64,000 nt of DNA, from NCBI RefSeq assembly GCF_900169175.1, contig NZ_FXZM01000002.1, forward strand, positions 124,001 to 188,000, given 5' to 3'. The notes beneath the pieces are model-generated. The model searched no databases and had not been told where the DNA came from. It saw only the letters and a program-made list of their open reading frames with translations. Source of the DNA: Brevibacterium jeotgali. GTDB lineage: Bacteria; Actinomycetota; Actinomycetes; Actinomycetales; Brevibacteriaceae. How positions within the stretch are numbered: the stretch's first letter is position 1; each line of letters opens with the position of its first letter. A program made the translations under genes and the position numbers. Shown piece by piece: positions 31,644-39,550 of this stretch.

Positions 31644-34154
31644 TCACGCCTCTGTGAGCGGACCCACCCCGTCGATCCGCACCACGGCCTCGCCCGCCTC
31701 GTCGCTGGCGTCGAGGTCGACGGTCGCGCGGATCGCCCAATCGCGGTCTCCGTCCGGATCTGCGAGGGTCTGCTGCACGGACCAGGTGCGTCCCGATTCC
31801 GTGATCCTCACCATCGCGGCGGACCGTGCGTTCGCGTCGATCCCCAGCTCTCCGTACTCGTCGTAGAAGGATTCGATCGCGTCCTCCCACTCGCGGGTGC
31901 CCCACCCCGATTCGGCGTCGAGCGCACCGAGCTCCCGATAGGCCGCGCGCTCCGCCAGGAGGACGCGGTGGAAGAGTGCGTTGCGCACCGCGGCGGTGAA
32001 GCGGCGGGTATCGGAGGTGAATGTCCTCTCCAGCGCATTCAGCGCGACGTCCGGGAGCTCCTCCCCCGGTTCCGTGAGCTTCGCCCACTCCTCGACGAGG
32101 CTGGAATCGACCCGGACGACCAGATCACCCAGCCATTCGATGATCGCGTCCAGCTCCTCGCCCCGCCGGTCGACCGGGACGGTCTGCACCAGTGCCCGCC
32201 ACACGTCGAGGAGGTAGCGGAGCAGACCCCCCTCCACCCGGCTGATCCCGTAGTAGGCGACGAACTGCGAGAAGTTCATCGACTGCTCGATCATGTCGGC
32301 GACGATCGCCTTCGGCTCGATGCCGATCTCCCGCACCCACGGCGCGGCCTCCGCGTAGGACTCGAACGCCGCTTCGAGGACCTCGCCGTTGGGCCGCGGC
32401 ACGTCGAGCTCATCGAGGATGGCCATGCGCTCCGTGTACTCGACCCCGTCCGCCTTGAGTGCGGCGAGCTCGTCGCCCTTCACCCGGTCCAGCTGCCCGC
32501 GGATGATGTGGTGCTGGATCTGCGTCGTCGCCTCGATGACGCTCAGCGCGTCCATGGCCCACGTCTCGGACTCCGAGTCGAAGAGATCCAGAGCGGCCAG
32601 CGCGAAGGGACTGAGCGGCTGATTCAGCGCGAAGTCGGGACCGAGGTCCTCGCTCAACCGGTACTCGCTCCGTCCCTCGCCGCCGTCGACGCGCTCGACG
32701 ACCCCTCCGGCGATGAGGCTGCGCCCCACCCGCAGTGCGCGGAGCATGAGGTCGAGCTTCCGATCCCGCGTCTCGTGCGTGCGTTCGAGGAAGTCCCTGA
32801 TCGTGTCGATCCCGGCGCGCGGGCGCGCCAGCAGGTTCACGATCGTCGAGTGCGTGATGCGCATGTGCGAGCGCAGCTGCTCCGGCGTGCCGTGGATGAG
32901 GTTCTCGAACGTCTGCTCCGACCAGCCGACGAAGCCCTCCGGCGCCTGCTTGCGCTTGAGCTTCTTCCGCTTCTTCGGGTCGTCACCGGCCTTGGCGACC
33001 GCGATGGCGTTCTCGATCTCGTGCTCCGGCGCCTGGACGACGACGTAGCCGACCGCGTCGAAGCCCGCGCGTCCCGCCCGCCCGGAGATCTGCTGGAACT
33101 CCCGGACCTGCAGCTGCCGCACGCGGCGGCCGTCGAACTTCGTGAGCGAGGTGAGCAGCACCGTGCGGATCGGCACGTTGATGCCCACTCCCAGGGTGTC
33201 CGTCCCGCAGACGGCGCTCAGCAGTCCCTTGAGCGTGAGGTGCTCGACCAGCCTGCGGTACCGCGGCAGCATGCCCGCGTGGTGCACGCCGACGCCGGCG
33301 AGCACCAGGCGGCGCAGCGTGACTCCGAAGCCCTTGCCGAAGCGGAAGCCCCGGACCTCCTCGGCGATCAGATCCCGCTGGGCGCGCGTCGTGAGATTGG
33401 CGGCGACGATGGACTGCGCGAGCTCGATCGTGCGGGCCTGGACGAAGGACACGACATAGACCGGTGCGCGGTCCTCGGCCACGAGCTGTGCGAGCTTCTC
33501 CAACAGCGCCGTCCGGGAGTAGTCGTACTCGAGCGGGACGGGGCGCTCCGCCGAGCCGACGTACGCGGTGTCGCGGCCCGTGAGGTCGGTGAGCCGCTGC
33601 TGGATCTCCGTCGTGTCGCCCAGCGTCGCGGACATGAGCACGAACTGCGACTGCGGCATCTCGAGCAGCGGCACCTGCCATGCCCACCCGCGCTGAGGGT
33701 CGCCGAAGTAGTGGAACTCGTCCATGACGACCAGTGCGACGTCGAGATTGGCACCTTCGCGCAGCGCGTGGTTGGCCAGGATCTCCGCCGTCGCGCAGAT
33801 GACGGGGGCATCCGCGTTCACAGAGCTGTCGCCCGTCACCATGCCCACGTTCTCCCGGCCCAGCGCCTCGACGAGGGAGAAGAACTTCTCGCTCACCAGT
33901 GCCTTGAGCGGAGCCGTGTAGTACGCGGTGCGCCCGGTGGACACCGCGTAGTAGAGCGCCGCGAGCGCGACCATGGACTTCCCCGAACCGGTCGGTGTGG
34001 CGACGATCGTGTTCTCGCCGGCCAGGACGGAGAGGATCGCCTCCTCCTGCGCCGGGTACAGCGTCAGGCCCTGCTCCCTCGTATGGGCTTCGAACATGTC
34101 CCACACGGTGTCGGCGTCCGCGAAGTCGTCGGGTATGTGCGGGAGTCGGGACAC
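31644..34154 (-). CDS. Ski2-like DEAD/DEAH-box helicase with DUF3516-type C-terminus
   Basis: An 836-residue superfamily 2 helicase. Motif I is ATPTGSGKSM, motif Ia TAPLKALVSEK, motif II DEFH, motif III SATLGD, and motif VI QISGRAGRAGFD; CGTDTLGVGINVP is typical of Ski2-like enzymes. The C-terminal half (about 430-836) is helical and matches the actinobacterial DUF3516 arrangement. Such proteins probably act in RNA metabolism, but the role is not established. Start is GTG with AGGAG ahead. It precedes uvrA by 31 bases, so may share its transcript, and it is divergent from the YciI gene. Confidence 0.9.
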   Translation of the reverse strand: MSRLPHIPDDFADADTVWDMFEAHTREQGLTLYPAQEEAILSVLAGENTIVATPTGSGKSMVALAALYYAVSTGRTAYYTAPLKALVSEKFFSLVEALGRENVGMVTGDSSVNADAPVICATAEILANHALREGANLDVALVVMDEFHYFGDPQRGWAWQVPLLEMPQSQFVLMSATLGDTTEIQQRLTDLTGRDTAYVGSAERPVPLEYDYSRTALLEKLAQLVAEDRAPVYVVSFVQARTIELAQSIVAANLTTRAQRDLIAEEVRGFRFGKGFGVTLRRLVLAGVGVHHAGMLPRYRRLVEHLTLKGLLSAVCGTDTLGVGINVPIRTVLLTSLTKFDGRRVRQLQVREFQQISGRAGRAGFDAVGYVVVQAPEHEIENAIAVAKAGDDPKKRKKLKRKQAPEGFVGWSEQTFENLIHGTPEQLRSHMRITHSTIVNLLARPRAGIDTIRDFLERTHETRDRKLDLMLRALRVGRSLIAGGVVERVDGGEGRSEYRLSEDLGPDFALNQPLSPFALAALDLFDSESETWAMDALSVIEATTQIQHHIIRGQLDRVKGDELAALKADGVEYTERMAILDELDVPRPNGEVLEAAFESYAEAAPWVREIGIEPKAIVADMIEQSMNFSQFVAYYGISRVEGGLLRYLLDVWRALVQTVPVDRRGEELDAIIEWLGDLVVRVDSSLVEEWAKLTEPGEELPDVALNALERTFTSDTRRFTAAVRNALFHRVLLAERAAYRELGALDAESGWGTREWEDAIESFYDEYGELGIDANARSAAMVRITESGRTWSVQQTLADPDGDRDWAIRATVDLDASDEAGEAVVRIDGVGPLTEA

Positions 34155-34258
34155 GGAGGGGCTCCTGGAGGGTCTTCGGGGTTAGTCTCGGATCACGATG
34201 CGCTCACACGCACCGCTACGAGTATCCCACCAGTCCCACCTCGACACACAGGAGAGCC

Positions 34259-34546
34259 ATGGCAGTCTTCGCCGTCACCTACACGTACGGTCCTGACACG
34301 GACACCCGGATGAGCATCCGTCCCGCACACCGCGAGTGGCAGGCAGCGCAGCTGGAGGCGGGCACCCTGCTCGCCTCCGGTCCGCTCGAGGACGAGCTCA
34401 CGCCCGGGGGCCTCCTGATCATGCAGGGAGAGTCGAAGGACCAGATCAGTCAGCTGCTGGCGCAGGATCCCTACCACGACGCGGGCGTCATCGCGGAGAC
34501 GCTCGTGCGGTCGTGGACGCCGGTGTTCGGGCCGTTCGAGGCCTGA
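34259..34546 (+). CDS. YciI-family protein
   Basis: A 95-residue ferredoxin-like alpha-beta protein of the YCII family. The pattern AVTYTYGPD, RPAHREWQAAQLEAGTLLASGPLED and AQDPYHDAGVIAETLVRSW is characteristic, with the conserved His-Arg (HREW) and Asp-Pro. Members are small putative enzymes or dehalogenase-like proteins with no firm activity. ATG at 34259 with AGGAGAGCC just ahead. Single-gene unit between two leftward operons. Confidence 0.88.
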   Translation: MAVFAVTYTYGPDTDTRMSIRPAHREWQAAQLEAGTLLASGPLEDELTPGGLLIMQGESKDQISQLLAQDPYHDAGVIAETLVRSWTPVFGPFEA

Positions 34547-34575
34547 CGCTCCTCGTGCCGCTGGGCACGCACGCC

Positions 34576-34611
34576 GAGGCGCCAGTCACCCACGAGGGTG
34601 ACCGGCGCCTC
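34576..34611. terminator. Bidirectional terminator between YciI gene and terC
   Basis: Outer 8-base arms GAGGCGCC/GGCGCCTC and inner 7-base arms GTCACCC/GGGTGAC with one A-C mismatch and loop ACGA. Lies between convergent genes. Confidence 0.75.
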
Positions 34612-34630
34612 AGCGTCTGGGGAGGGGAGG

Positions 34631-35623
34631 TCAGTCCCTGCGCAGGGACGCCTCCTCGTTGCGTCGCATCGCGATGAGGCTGGCGACCGTCGCGACGAGC
34701 ATCGCCGTGATGATGAAGCCCAACGACATCCACGTGTTGATGACCGGGACCTGCGAGGTGAAGGCACTCGGCAGCCACTCCGTCTCGTGGAGGGCGTGGA
34801 GGAACAGCTTTACGCCGATGAACGCGAGGATCGCGGCGATGCCGTAGTGGAGGTAGGGCAGCTTGTCGAGCAGACCACCCAGCAGGAAGTAGAGCTGGCG
34901 CAGGCCCATGAGCGCGAACACGTTCGCCGTGAACACGAGGAAGGTGTCCTGGGTGATGCCGAAGATCGCGGGGATCGAATCGAGCGCGAACATGATGTCG
35001 GTCGTGCCGATCGCGACGAACACGATGAGCATCGGGGTCCAGAACTTCTTCCCGTCGATCGTCACGCGCAGCTTGTTGTCGTGGTAATCGTCGGTGATGT
35101 TGATGCGCTTGCGGAGGAAGCGGATGAAGCCGTTCTCCGCGTCTTCGTCGTCGTCACCGCTGAAGGCCTGCTTCCACGCGGTCCACAGGAGGAAGACGCC
35201 GAAGATGAAGAAGACCTCGATGAAGCTCTCGATGATCGCGGCGCCGGCGAGGATGAAGATGCCGCGGAAGATCAGCGCCAGGATGATGCCCACCATGAGC
35301 ACCTGCTGCTGGTACTTCTTGGGCACCGCGAAGCCGGTCATGATGATGACGAAGACGAACAGGTTGTCGATGCTGAGGCTGTACTCCGTCAACCAGCCGG
35401 CGAGGAACTCACCGCCGCGCTGCGCGTCGCCCATCGCGAAGAGGATCCCGGCGAAGACGAGCGCGAGTGTCACGTAGAAGGCGACCCAGAGAGAGGCCTC
35501 CTTCATGGAGGGCGTGTGCGGCCGTTTGACGACGAGGAGGAGGTCCGCGACGAGGATCAGCACGAGCACGACGCTCGAGACGACCTCGAACACGTGATAG
35601 GGATCCTGGAAGAACTCTTGCAT
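34631..35623 (-). CDS. terC: TerC-family integral membrane protein (putative metal exporter)
   Basis: A 330-residue membrane protein with about nine helices. Two family motifs with acidic residues in membranes are visible: YSLSIDNLFVFVIIM and TTDIMFALDSIPAIFGIT. An acidic loop (GDDDEDAENG) lies in the cytoplasmic middle. TerC/Alx proteins relate to tellurite resistance and more generally to manganese export. A manganese-type riboswitch candidate just upstream supports metal transport. GAAAGG stands 5 bases before the ATG. It is not in a ter gene cluster, so a tellurite role is unlikely. Confidence 0.92.
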   Translation of the reverse strand: MQEFFQDPYHVFEVVSSVVLVLILVADLLLVVKRPHTPSMKEASLWVAFYVTLALVFAGILFAMGDAQRGGEFLAGWLTEYSLSIDNLFVFVIIMTGFAVPKKYQQQVLMVGIILALIFRGIFILAGAAIIESFIEVFFIFGVFLLWTAWKQAFSGDDDEDAENGFIRFLRKRINITDDYHDNKLRVTIDGKKFWTPMLIVFVAIGTTDIMFALDSIPAIFGITQDTFLVFTANVFALMGLRQLYFLLGGLLDKLPYLHYGIAAILAFIGVKLFLHALHETEWLPSAFTSQVPVINTWMSLGFIITAMLVATVASLIAMRRNEEASLRRD

Positions 35624-35654
35624 GGGGGCCTTTCAGAGGAGTGGTGCGCATCAT

Positions 35655-35770
35655 GCGGTCGAAAGTCTCTCCCACGGTCCCGGTTCGGGCCGCTCCACAT
35701 CCGGATCGCGCCGTGCTGCGATCGTGATGACGAACGTGGATGAGCGAGGGATACTCCCCTTCAACGACGC
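35655..35770 (-). ncRNA. yybP-ykoY (manganese) riboswitch candidate upstream of terC
   Basis: In the 162-base gap between uvrB and terC, the leftward strand shows both conserved ends of the yybP-ykoY motif: AAGGGGAGTA (5' loop) and GGGAGAGACTTTC (3' side). They are joined by an 8-pair P1 stem, GTTGAAGG (35765-35758) with CTTTCGAC (35665-35658, one or two G-U pairs). Between them are a CGTCATCAC segment and a GC-rich hairpin region. This class binds Mn2+ and controls mntP, alx and terC-type genes. The terC ribosome site is 30 bases downstream, so control may be at translation. No covariance search was run. Confidence 0.85.
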
Positions 35771-35785
35771 CTCATCGTACACGTC

Positions 35786-37963
35786 TCACGCGTGGCCCGC
35801 CTCCTTCATCTGCCGCAGTTCGCGTTTGAGGTCGCCCAGTTCGTCGCGCAGCCGCGCCGCGAGCTCGAACTGCAGGTCCGCCGCCGCGGCGTGCATCTGG
35901 TCGGTCAGCGAGGCGATGAGCTCGACCAGATCCTCCGCGGGCGGCGCCAGCGGGGCTCCGTCGGACTTGCTGCGTTCGAAGGCGGCGCGCTGCTCGTCCG
36001 TGATCGTCGCGTTGAAGCCCCGCTTGCCCTTGCCGTAGTCGAATTCTGCGAGGATCTCGCGGGTGTCCGCGTCCTCCCGGCGGAGGCGCTCCGTGATGTC
36101 GGACAGCTTCTTCACCAGCGGCTGCGGGTCGATGCCGTGCTCCTCGTTGTGCTTCCGCTGGACCTCGCGCCGTCGGTCCGTCTCATCGATCGCCTGCCGC
36201 ATCGACCGTGTGATCGTGTCCGCGTACATGTGGACTTCGCCGTGCAGGTTGCGCGCGGCGCGTCCGATCGTCTGGATGAGTGAGGTCGCGGACCGCAGGA
36301 AGCCCTCCTTGTCCGCGTCCAGGATCGACACGAGGGAGACCTCCGGGAGGTCGAGGCCCTCGCGGAGGAGGTTGATGCCGACGAGCACGTCGAAGTCGCC
36401 TGCCCGCAGCTCACTGAGCAGCTCCACCCTGCGGAGGGTGTCGACATCGGAGTGCAGGTATTCGACGCGCACGTCGTGCTCGAGGAGGTAGTCCGTGAGG
36501 TCCTCAGCCATCTTCTTCGTCAGAGTCGTGACGAGCACGCGCTCGTTCCGCTCGACGCGCACCCGGATCTGCTCCAGCAGGTCGTCGATCTGCCCGCGGG
36601 TGGGCTTCACCGTCACCTTCGGGTCGATGAGTCCGGTCGGACGGATGATCTGCTCGACGTAGCCGTTCGCGCGCTCCAGCTCGAAGGGGCCGGGGGTCGC
36701 GGAGAGGTACACGGTCTGGCCGATCCGCTCGAGGAACTCGTTGAACTTCAGCGGCCGGTTGTCCATCGCACTGGGCAGCCGGAACCCGTGGTCCACGAGG
36801 GTGCGCTTGCGCGACATGTCCCCCTCGTACATCCCGCCGATCTGCGGGATCGTCGCATGGGATTCGTCGATCACCAGGAGGAAGTCCTCCGGGAAGTAGT
36901 CGAGCAGGCAGTTGGGCGCCGTGCCGCCGGCGCGCCCGTCGATGTGCCGCGAGTAGTTCTCGATGCCGGAGGTGAAGCCCATCGACCGCATCATCTCGAG
37001 GTCGTACGTGGTGCGCATCTGCAGCCGCTGGGCCTCGATCAGCTTGTTCTGCCCCTCCAGCTCCTGGAGGCGGTCCGCGAGCTCCTGCTCGATGTCCGTG
37101 ATGGCACGGCCCATCCGCTCTTCGCCGGCGACGTAGTGGCTGGCCGGGAAGATGTGGACGACCTCCTCCTGCCGCACGATCTCGCCCGTGAGCGGGTGGA
37201 GGGTGTAGAGGGCCTCGATCTCATCGCCGAAGAACTCGATGCGCAGCGCCAGCTCCTCGTACTGCGGGATGATCTCCACCGTGTCGCCGCGCACCCGGAA
37301 GGTGCCCCGGGTGAACGCCATGTCGTTGCGCGAGTACTGCATCGAGACGAACCGCTTCAGCAGTTCGTCACGATCGAGTTCATCGCCGATCTTCAGCGAC
37401 ACCATGCGGTCGACGTACTCCTCCGGGGTGCCCAGGCCGTAGATGCAGCTGACGGTCGACACGACGACCACGTCGCGCCGGGTGAGCAGGGAGTTGGTGG
37501 CCGAGTGCCGCAGCCGCTCCACTTCGTCGTTGATCGACGAGTCCTTCTCGATGAAGGTGTCCGTCTGCGGGACGTACGCCTCCGGCTGGTAGTAGTCGTA
37601 GTAGGAGACGAAGTATTCGACGGCGTTGTTCGGCAGCAGCTGGCGGAACTCGTTCGCGAGCTGCGCTGCGAGCGTCTTGTTGTGGGCCATGATCAGCGTG
37701 GGGCGCTGGATGCGCTCGATCAGCCAAGCGGTCGTCGCGGACTTGCCCGTGCCGGTCGCACCCAGCAGCACGACGTCCTTCTCCCCCCGATCCAGCCTCT
37801 CCGTCATGTCCGCGATGGCAGCGGGCTGATCACCGGAGGGCTGATAGTCGGACACCACGTCGAACGGTGCGACGGAGCGGACGATCTCCGGACGGTGCCC
37901 CACCCGCGGGACGGGCCTCTGCGGAGCGTCCTGGGGGCGTGAGTCGGGTGGCTGCGCAGTCAT
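35786..37963 (-). CDS. uvrB: UvrB, excision nuclease subunit B
   Basis: A 725-residue helicase-like repair protein. Motif I is [13 protein letters not shown], the beta-hairpin region contains [16 protein letters not shown], motif II is [13 protein letters not shown], motif [11 protein letters not shown], and a UVR domain closes the protein ([27 protein letters not shown]). It is loaded by UvrA and holds UvrC. The ATG at 37963 has no ribosome site; TATCGT (37976-37971) lies 7 bases ahead, so the message may be leaderless. A start 10 codons upstream is the alternative. Confidence 0.96.
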   Translation of the reverse strand: MTAQPPDSRPQDAPQRPVPRVGHRPEIVRSVAPFDVVSDYQPSGDQPAAIADMTERLDRGEKDVVLLGATGTGKSATTAWLIERIQRPTLIMAHNKTLAAQLANEFRQLLPNNAVEYFVSYYDYYQPEAYVPQTDTFIEKDSSINDEVERLRHSATNSLLTRRDVVVVSTVSCIYGLGTPEEYVDRMVSLKIGDELDRDELLKRFVSMQYSRNDMAFTRGTFRVRGDTVEIIPQYEELALRIEFFGDEIEALYTLHPLTGEIVRQEEVVHIFPASHYVAGEERMGRAITDIEQELADRLQELEGQNKLIEAQRLQMRTTYDLEMMRSMGFTSGIENYSRHIDGRAGGTAPNCLLDYFPEDFLLVIDESHATIPQIGGMYEGDMSRKRTLVDHGFRLPSAMDNRPLKFNEFLERIGQTVYLSATPGPFELERANGYVEQIIRPTGLIDPKVTVKPTRGQIDDLLEQIRVRVERNERVLVTTLTKKMAEDLTDYLLEHDVRVEYLHSDVDTLRRVELLSELRAGDFDVLVGINLLREGLDLPEVSLVSILDADKEGFLRSATSLIQTIGRAARNLHGEVHMYADTITRSMRQAIDETDRRREVQRKHNEEHGIDPQPLVKKLSDITERLRREDADTREILAEFDYGKGKRGFNATITDEQRAAFERSKSDGAPLAPPAEDLVELIASLTDQMHAAAADLQFELAARLRDELGDLKRELRQMKEAGHA

Positions 37964-38030
37964 ACGGTTCACGATAGCGCGCCACACGGACACGGGGAGA
38001 GGACTCCGCTCGTCCGCAGCGACCGCTGGT

Positions 38031-38068
38031 CGGCCCAGACTCGTGAGATCGGCCTAGACTCGTGAGAG
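38031..38068. repeat. Two tandem 19-bp repeats upstream of osmC
   Basis: Copies 38031-38049 and 38050-38068 share CGGCCYAGACTCGTGAGA and differ at two positions (C or T at the sixth base, T or G at the last). The second copy contains TAGACT, a possible -10, 40 bases before the osmC ATG. They may be operator sites for a regulator of the OsmC gene or the divergent uvrB gene. Confidence 0.6.
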
Positions 38069-38099
38069 GTACGACATACCCACTCATGAGGAGGAATCG

Positions 38100-38525
38100 A
38101 TGGACACGGTCTCGAAGGCGCACACGGTCTGGCGCGGCACGCTTCCCGAGGGCTCGGGATCCGTCTCGCTGGACAGCTCCGGCTCCGGCACGCTCGGCGT
38201 GACGTGGGCCGCGCGGGCAGAGGGCGCCAACGGCGCGACGACGCCGGAGGAGCTGATCGGTGCCGCTCACTCCGCATGCTTCTCCATGGCGCTGTCGAAC
38301 GCCCTCACGCAGCAGGGAACGCCTCCCGAAGAGCTCTCGACCGGCGCGGATGTCAGCTTCTCCCCCGCGAACGGGATCACCGGCATTCATCTGTACGTCG
38401 TCGGTGCCGTACCGGGCCTGTCCGAGGAGGACTTCCGCACTGCCGCACAGAAGGCGAAGAAGGACTGCCCCGTCTCCCGCGCCCTCAAGGGCGTCTCGAT
38501 CGACCTCACCGCCTCGCTGCGCTGA
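38100..38525 (+). CDS. OsmC-family peroxidase
   Basis: A 141-residue thiol peroxidase of the OsmC subfamily, which reduces organic hydroperoxides. The two reactive cysteines are in HSACFSMAL (about 60) and KKDCPVSRAL (about 124); the subfamily pattern TTPEELIGAAHSA and the N-terminal TVWRGTLPEGSG favour OsmC over Ohr. GAGGAGG precedes the ATG at good spacing. It is a single gene between coaE and uvrB, with a tandem repeat in its promoter. Confidence 0.92.
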   Translation: MDTVSKAHTVWRGTLPEGSGSVSLDSSGSGTLGVTWAARAEGANGATTPEELIGAAHSACFSMALSNALTQQGTPPEELSTGADVSFSPANGITGIHLYVVGAVPGLSEEDFRTAAQKAKKDCPVSRALKGVSIDLTASLR

Positions 38526-38588
38526 GGTCGGGCTGGCGAGGTCCGGCTGGGGAGGGCTCAGCCGGACCTCAGCCGGAGCGACCTCAGC
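38521..38588. terminator. Nested palindromic terminator holding both osmC and coaE stops
   Basis: Outer 10-base arms GCTGAGGTCG (38521-38530) and CGACCTCAGC (38579-38588) contain the TGA stops of the two convergent genes. An inner hairpin has 11-base arms GAGGTCCGGCT (38538-38548) and AGCCGGACCTC (38560-38570). Bidirectional terminator by position. Confidence 0.75.
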
Positions 38589-39540
38589 TGACGGAGACGA
38601 ACGCCGGGCGCCCCGGATCGGTGTGTGCGTACCGCTCCGTCGCTGCGTGCGGCGCTGCATCCTCCGCGACGGGTGCGAACCCCACATCGGCGAGAACGCT
38701 GCGCACGCGGGACGCGGTGTCTCCGTCCACCACCGAGAGAGCGATCTCCACGCCCTGGGGCCCGGGCTCATGGGTGGCCGTGCACGTCATCCCGGCAGCG
38801 GACGCGGCGCGTTCGATCCGGGCGACCAGGCGCGCCCCCGCCGCCTCCTGCGCCTCCGAGGACGTCTCCCCCGCCGCGAGCTCAGACGGCTGTGCGGGAG
38901 TTCCCGCCGCACGATGGCGGCGGAACGGTTCGATCCGCTCCTCCCACAGTGTGCTGAACCGCGCCTCGAGCTGCTGCTCGGTGGTCGAGTTGTCGAGGAT
39001 CGCGTCGCAGGCGCGGCGACGCTGCTCGTCAGCGGCCTGTGCACGGATGCGCCGCAGCGCGTCCTCGCGGTCGAGCCCCCGGCTCGTCGTGAGGCGCTCG
39101 AGGCGGATGTCCTCCGACACGTCGACGAGGACGCTCAGGTGATAGCGCGCGGTCATCCCGTTCTCCACGAGGAGCGGGACGTCGTGGACGACGACGCCGT
39201 GGTCGGCCAGTTCGGCCATGCGCGCGTGCGTCCGGTCACCGATCGCCGGATGCATGATCGCGTTCAGGGCCGCGGTGCGATCCGCCGAGGCGAAGGCCGC
39301 CGTGGCCAGCGCCGCCCGATCCAGCTCGCCCGCCTCCGTGAGGATCCCGTCTCCGAACTCCTCCGTGAGCGCAAGGAGAGCGGGTTCTCCGGGCTCCACG
39401 ACCTCGCGGGCGATCGCGTCGGCATCCACCACCGCCGCACCGCGGGACCGGAAGAGGGAGGCCACCGTTGATTTTCCGGCGCCGATCCCCCCTGTCAGTC
39501 CGATGAGCAGGGGGCCGAGCGCGCGCTGAGAGTCCGTCAT
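38584..39540 (-). CDS. coaE: Dephospho-CoA kinase with a degenerate C-terminal extension
   Basis: A 318-residue protein. Residues 1-200 are the P-loop kinase that finishes coenzyme A: Walker A GGIGAGKS (17-24), DADAIAREVV, HDVPLLVENG and the lid region around TSRGLDREDALRRI. The remaining 110 or so residues exceed the usual 200-residue length. In many actinobacteria CoaE is fused to a GrpB (UPF0157) domain; the ending here (YAHTDPGRPAFVSVS) resembles the end of that domain but the rest is short and Ala-rich, so it looks decayed. The ATG follows the membrane-protein gene by 10 bases. Confidence 0.92.
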   Translation of the reverse strand: MTDSQRALGPLLIGLTGGIGAGKSTVASLFRSRGAAVVDADAIAREVVEPGEPALLALTEEFGDGILTEAGELDRAALATAAFASADRTAALNAIMHPAIGDRTHARMAELADHGVVVHDVPLLVENGMTARYHLSVLVDVSEDIRLERLTTSRGLDREDALRRIRAQAADEQRRRACDAILDNSTTEQQLEARFSTLWEERIEPFRRHRAAGTPAQPSELAAGETSSEAQEAAGARLVARIERAASAAGMTCTATHEPGPQGVEIALSVVDGDTASRVRSVLADVGFAPVAEDAAPHAATERYAHTDPGRPAFVSVS

Positions 39541-39550
39541 GGGCTCAAGC

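Noticed and set aside
28751-31657. A 968-codon open frame on the plus strand opposite uvrA
   Set aside because: It mirrors uvrA, has no recognisable domain and an Arg/Asp/Val-skewed composition; long antisense frames are normal at this GC content. The same holds for 31968-34313, 36452-37942, 48015-50999 and 44102-45619.
34631-35623. Tellurite resistance role for terC
   Set aside because: No other ter genes are near and the upstream motif points to manganese.
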